Shown: positions 63,371-64,000 of the stretch, piece after piece
How the letters are laid out: every line of letters starts with the position of its first letter
Position numbering within the stretch: position 1 is the first letter of the stretch
Origin: an uncultured Rikenellaceae bacterium
GTDB taxonomy: Bacteria > Bacteroidota > Bacteroidia > Bacteroidales > Rikenellaceae
Direction of reading: 5' to 3'
Assembly: GCA_944325305.1 (NCBI GenBank)
Contig: CALUZO010000003.1
Location: 29,934 to 93,933 of the forward strand
DNA length: 64,000 bases
Translations under genes and position numbers: made by a program
The notes under the pieces: model-generated
The model's input: the letters and a program-made list of their open reading frames with translations, nothing else
The model's database searches: none
What the model was told of the DNA's origin: nothing

Positions 63371-63754
63371 TTGAAAAATGAAAAAACATTACTGTTGCTC
63401 TCGGCTGGATATATTTTATCCGGTTGTGCGACAATCTTTACGGGATCAAAGAAAAAGGTGACATTTAGTGCCAATACGGAGCAGTCTGCCACACTTACCA
63501 TCGACGGTTATAAATATCATAACATTACCTTCCCGTATACCGTCAAAATAAGAGGCGGTTTCGAAGATACTATGGTACAGGCAGAAAGCGATGGATATGA
63601 AAAAACTCAGGTCGTCATCAACAAAACATTCAATGCCGTATCCGTTCTCAACTTTTTTGATCTTCTGGGCTGGGGGATAGATGCCGCTTCCGGAGCAATG
63701 ATAAAACCAGAGTACAAGTTTTACGAATTTGAATTCGAGAAAAAAGAGGAGTAA
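63371..63754 (+). CDS. Small lipoprotein, PEGA-like fold
   Basis: A 127-residue lipoprotein (TLLLLSAGYILSGC-ATIFTGSKKKVTF). The mature part has FSANTEQSATLTIDGYKYH, TVKIRGGFEDTMVQAESDGYEKTQ, and SVLNFFDLLGWGIDAASGAMIKP; similar short Bacteroidetes lipoproteins are called PEGA-like. The start is odd: the nearby ATG (63378) is out of frame by one base in ATG-AAAAAA-C, while a TTG at 63371 is in frame (MKNEKTLLLL). With one more A the ATG would give MKKTLLLLSAG, the usual signal start. An ATG at 63323 is also in frame. Confidence 0.65.
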   Translation: MKNEKTLLLLSAGYILSGCATIFTGSKKKVTFSANTEQSATLTIDGYKYHNITFPYTVKIRGGFEDTMVQAESDGYEKTQVVINKTFNAVSVLNFFDLLGWGIDAASGAMIKPEYKFYEFEFEKKEE

Positions 63755-63947
63755 TCAGAGATAACCGGCCAACTTCCAATACAATTTACAATAGAAGTTG
63801 GCCATGTACACACATTAAATCAATACGTTATGATTCCTTTTATAATATGGGATTAAATAAAAAACATCGGCATAACTTGGTCCGGTCTGTGAGGATGGAA
63901 GAGCAAGCATAAAAACAATCCGGCATCACGACAGAATACAACAAAAA
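63755..63947. other. Intergenic region before the rRNA operon end
   Basis: No gene seen between the small lipoprotein and the rRNA terminator. An imperfect GGCCAACTTC / GAAGTTGGCC inverted repeat (63768-63803) may terminate the lipoprotein gene. Confidence 0.45.
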
Positions 63948-63975
63948 AAGGGCCGATTCGTATGAATCGGCCCTT
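63948..63975 (-). terminator. Terminator of the rRNA operon
   Basis: AAGGGCCGATTC (63948-63959) and GAATCGGCCCTT (63964-63975) with a GTAT loop; the minus strand then reads seven T. It lies at the 3' end of 5S rRNA. Confidence 0.88.
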
Positions 63976-63978
63976 GAA

Positions 63979-64000
63979 GAAGGCGGCAACCTACTCTCCC
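63979..64000 (-). rRNA. rrf: 5S ribosomal RNA, 3' end only
   Basis: The minus strand enters as GGGAGAGTAGGTTGCCGCC, the conserved 3' end of bacterial 5S rRNA, and is followed at once by a terminator. The rest of the rRNA operon would lie beyond the right edge. Confidence 0.8.

Overview
The window reads as chromosomal DNA of a member of the order Bacteroidales. The signs are the phylum-type promoter core (TAnnTTTG, several with TTG about 20 bases upstream), very few strong Shine-Dalgarno sites, many lipoproteins with the serine/alanine-cysteine box, a PorT-type barrel, an Mfa2/FimB-like surface lipoprotein pair, an ExbB-ExbD-ExbD cluster, an EF-G2-like translation factor, and dispersed repeats of a kind common in this order. 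Base composition is near half G+C. The family cannot be fixed from this sequence. Most of the window is core-genome gene content; no prophage, insertion sequence, integron or CRISPR array was seen.

Layout. 1-4231 (minus): an Ig-like lipoprotein, a beta-barrel, rbfA and the start of a LolC/E-type permease, with a small lipoprotein upstream. 4362-8157 (minus): a flippase, dut, a small membrane protein, holB and folK, all behind one good promoter. 8656-9870 (minus): tRNA-Ala(GGC) and rlmN. 10200-13786 (plus): two paralogous TonB proteins, hflX and upp. 14005-23078 (minus): kdsD and kdsA behind a tandem 76-bp repeat that carries promoter boxes, then nrnA, deoC, a TPR lipoprotein, pnp and rpsO. 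23260-26822 (plus): a long-form NfeD protease, ApbE and a lipid kinase. 27033-30469 (minus): a glycosyltransferase, an LptF/G permease and tgt. 30716-35831 (plus): a membrane glycosyltransferase, an ECF sigma factor, rsmG, tRNA-Ser(GGA), exbB, a small membrane protein and two exbD genes. 36076-44117 (minus): an MBOAT-SGNH-SGNH acyl-transfer operon, radC, rnc, fabF and acpP. 44734-49914 (plus): purN, a YraN endonuclease-like gene, a GH127-type glycosidase, a Crp/Fnr regulator and waaA. 49968-64000: an HdeD-like protein, an S41 peptidase, an EF-G2-like factor, a 1,224-residue cadherin-like/pectin-lyase-like lipoprotein with its Mfa2-like partner, rplS, an outer-membrane barrel, surE, a flavin oxidase-like protein, a 6S-like RNA, a small lipoprotein, and the 3' end of a 5S rRNA whose operon lies beyond the right edge.

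The genes converge on the envelope. Kdo synthesis and transfer (kdsD, kdsA, waaA), LPS export (LptF/G), lipoprotein export (LolC/E-like), TonB energisation (two tonB genes, exbB, two exbD genes), glycosyltransferases, a flippase and an O-acylation cassette are all here, mixed with RNA processing genes (pnp, rnc, rlmN, rsmG, tgt, nrnA, rbfA, hflX).

The observations most worth following are: the dispersed repeat family that places promoter boxes in front of three unrelated genes; tgt and surE with promoter boxes five bases before their ATG, which suggests leaderless transcripts; the EF-G2-like protein lacking the catalytic histidine and the NKxD motif; a TGT without zinc cysteines; the 6S-like RNA; and a small lipoprotein whose start is disturbed at a poly-A tract. 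No clearly undescribed system was identified.
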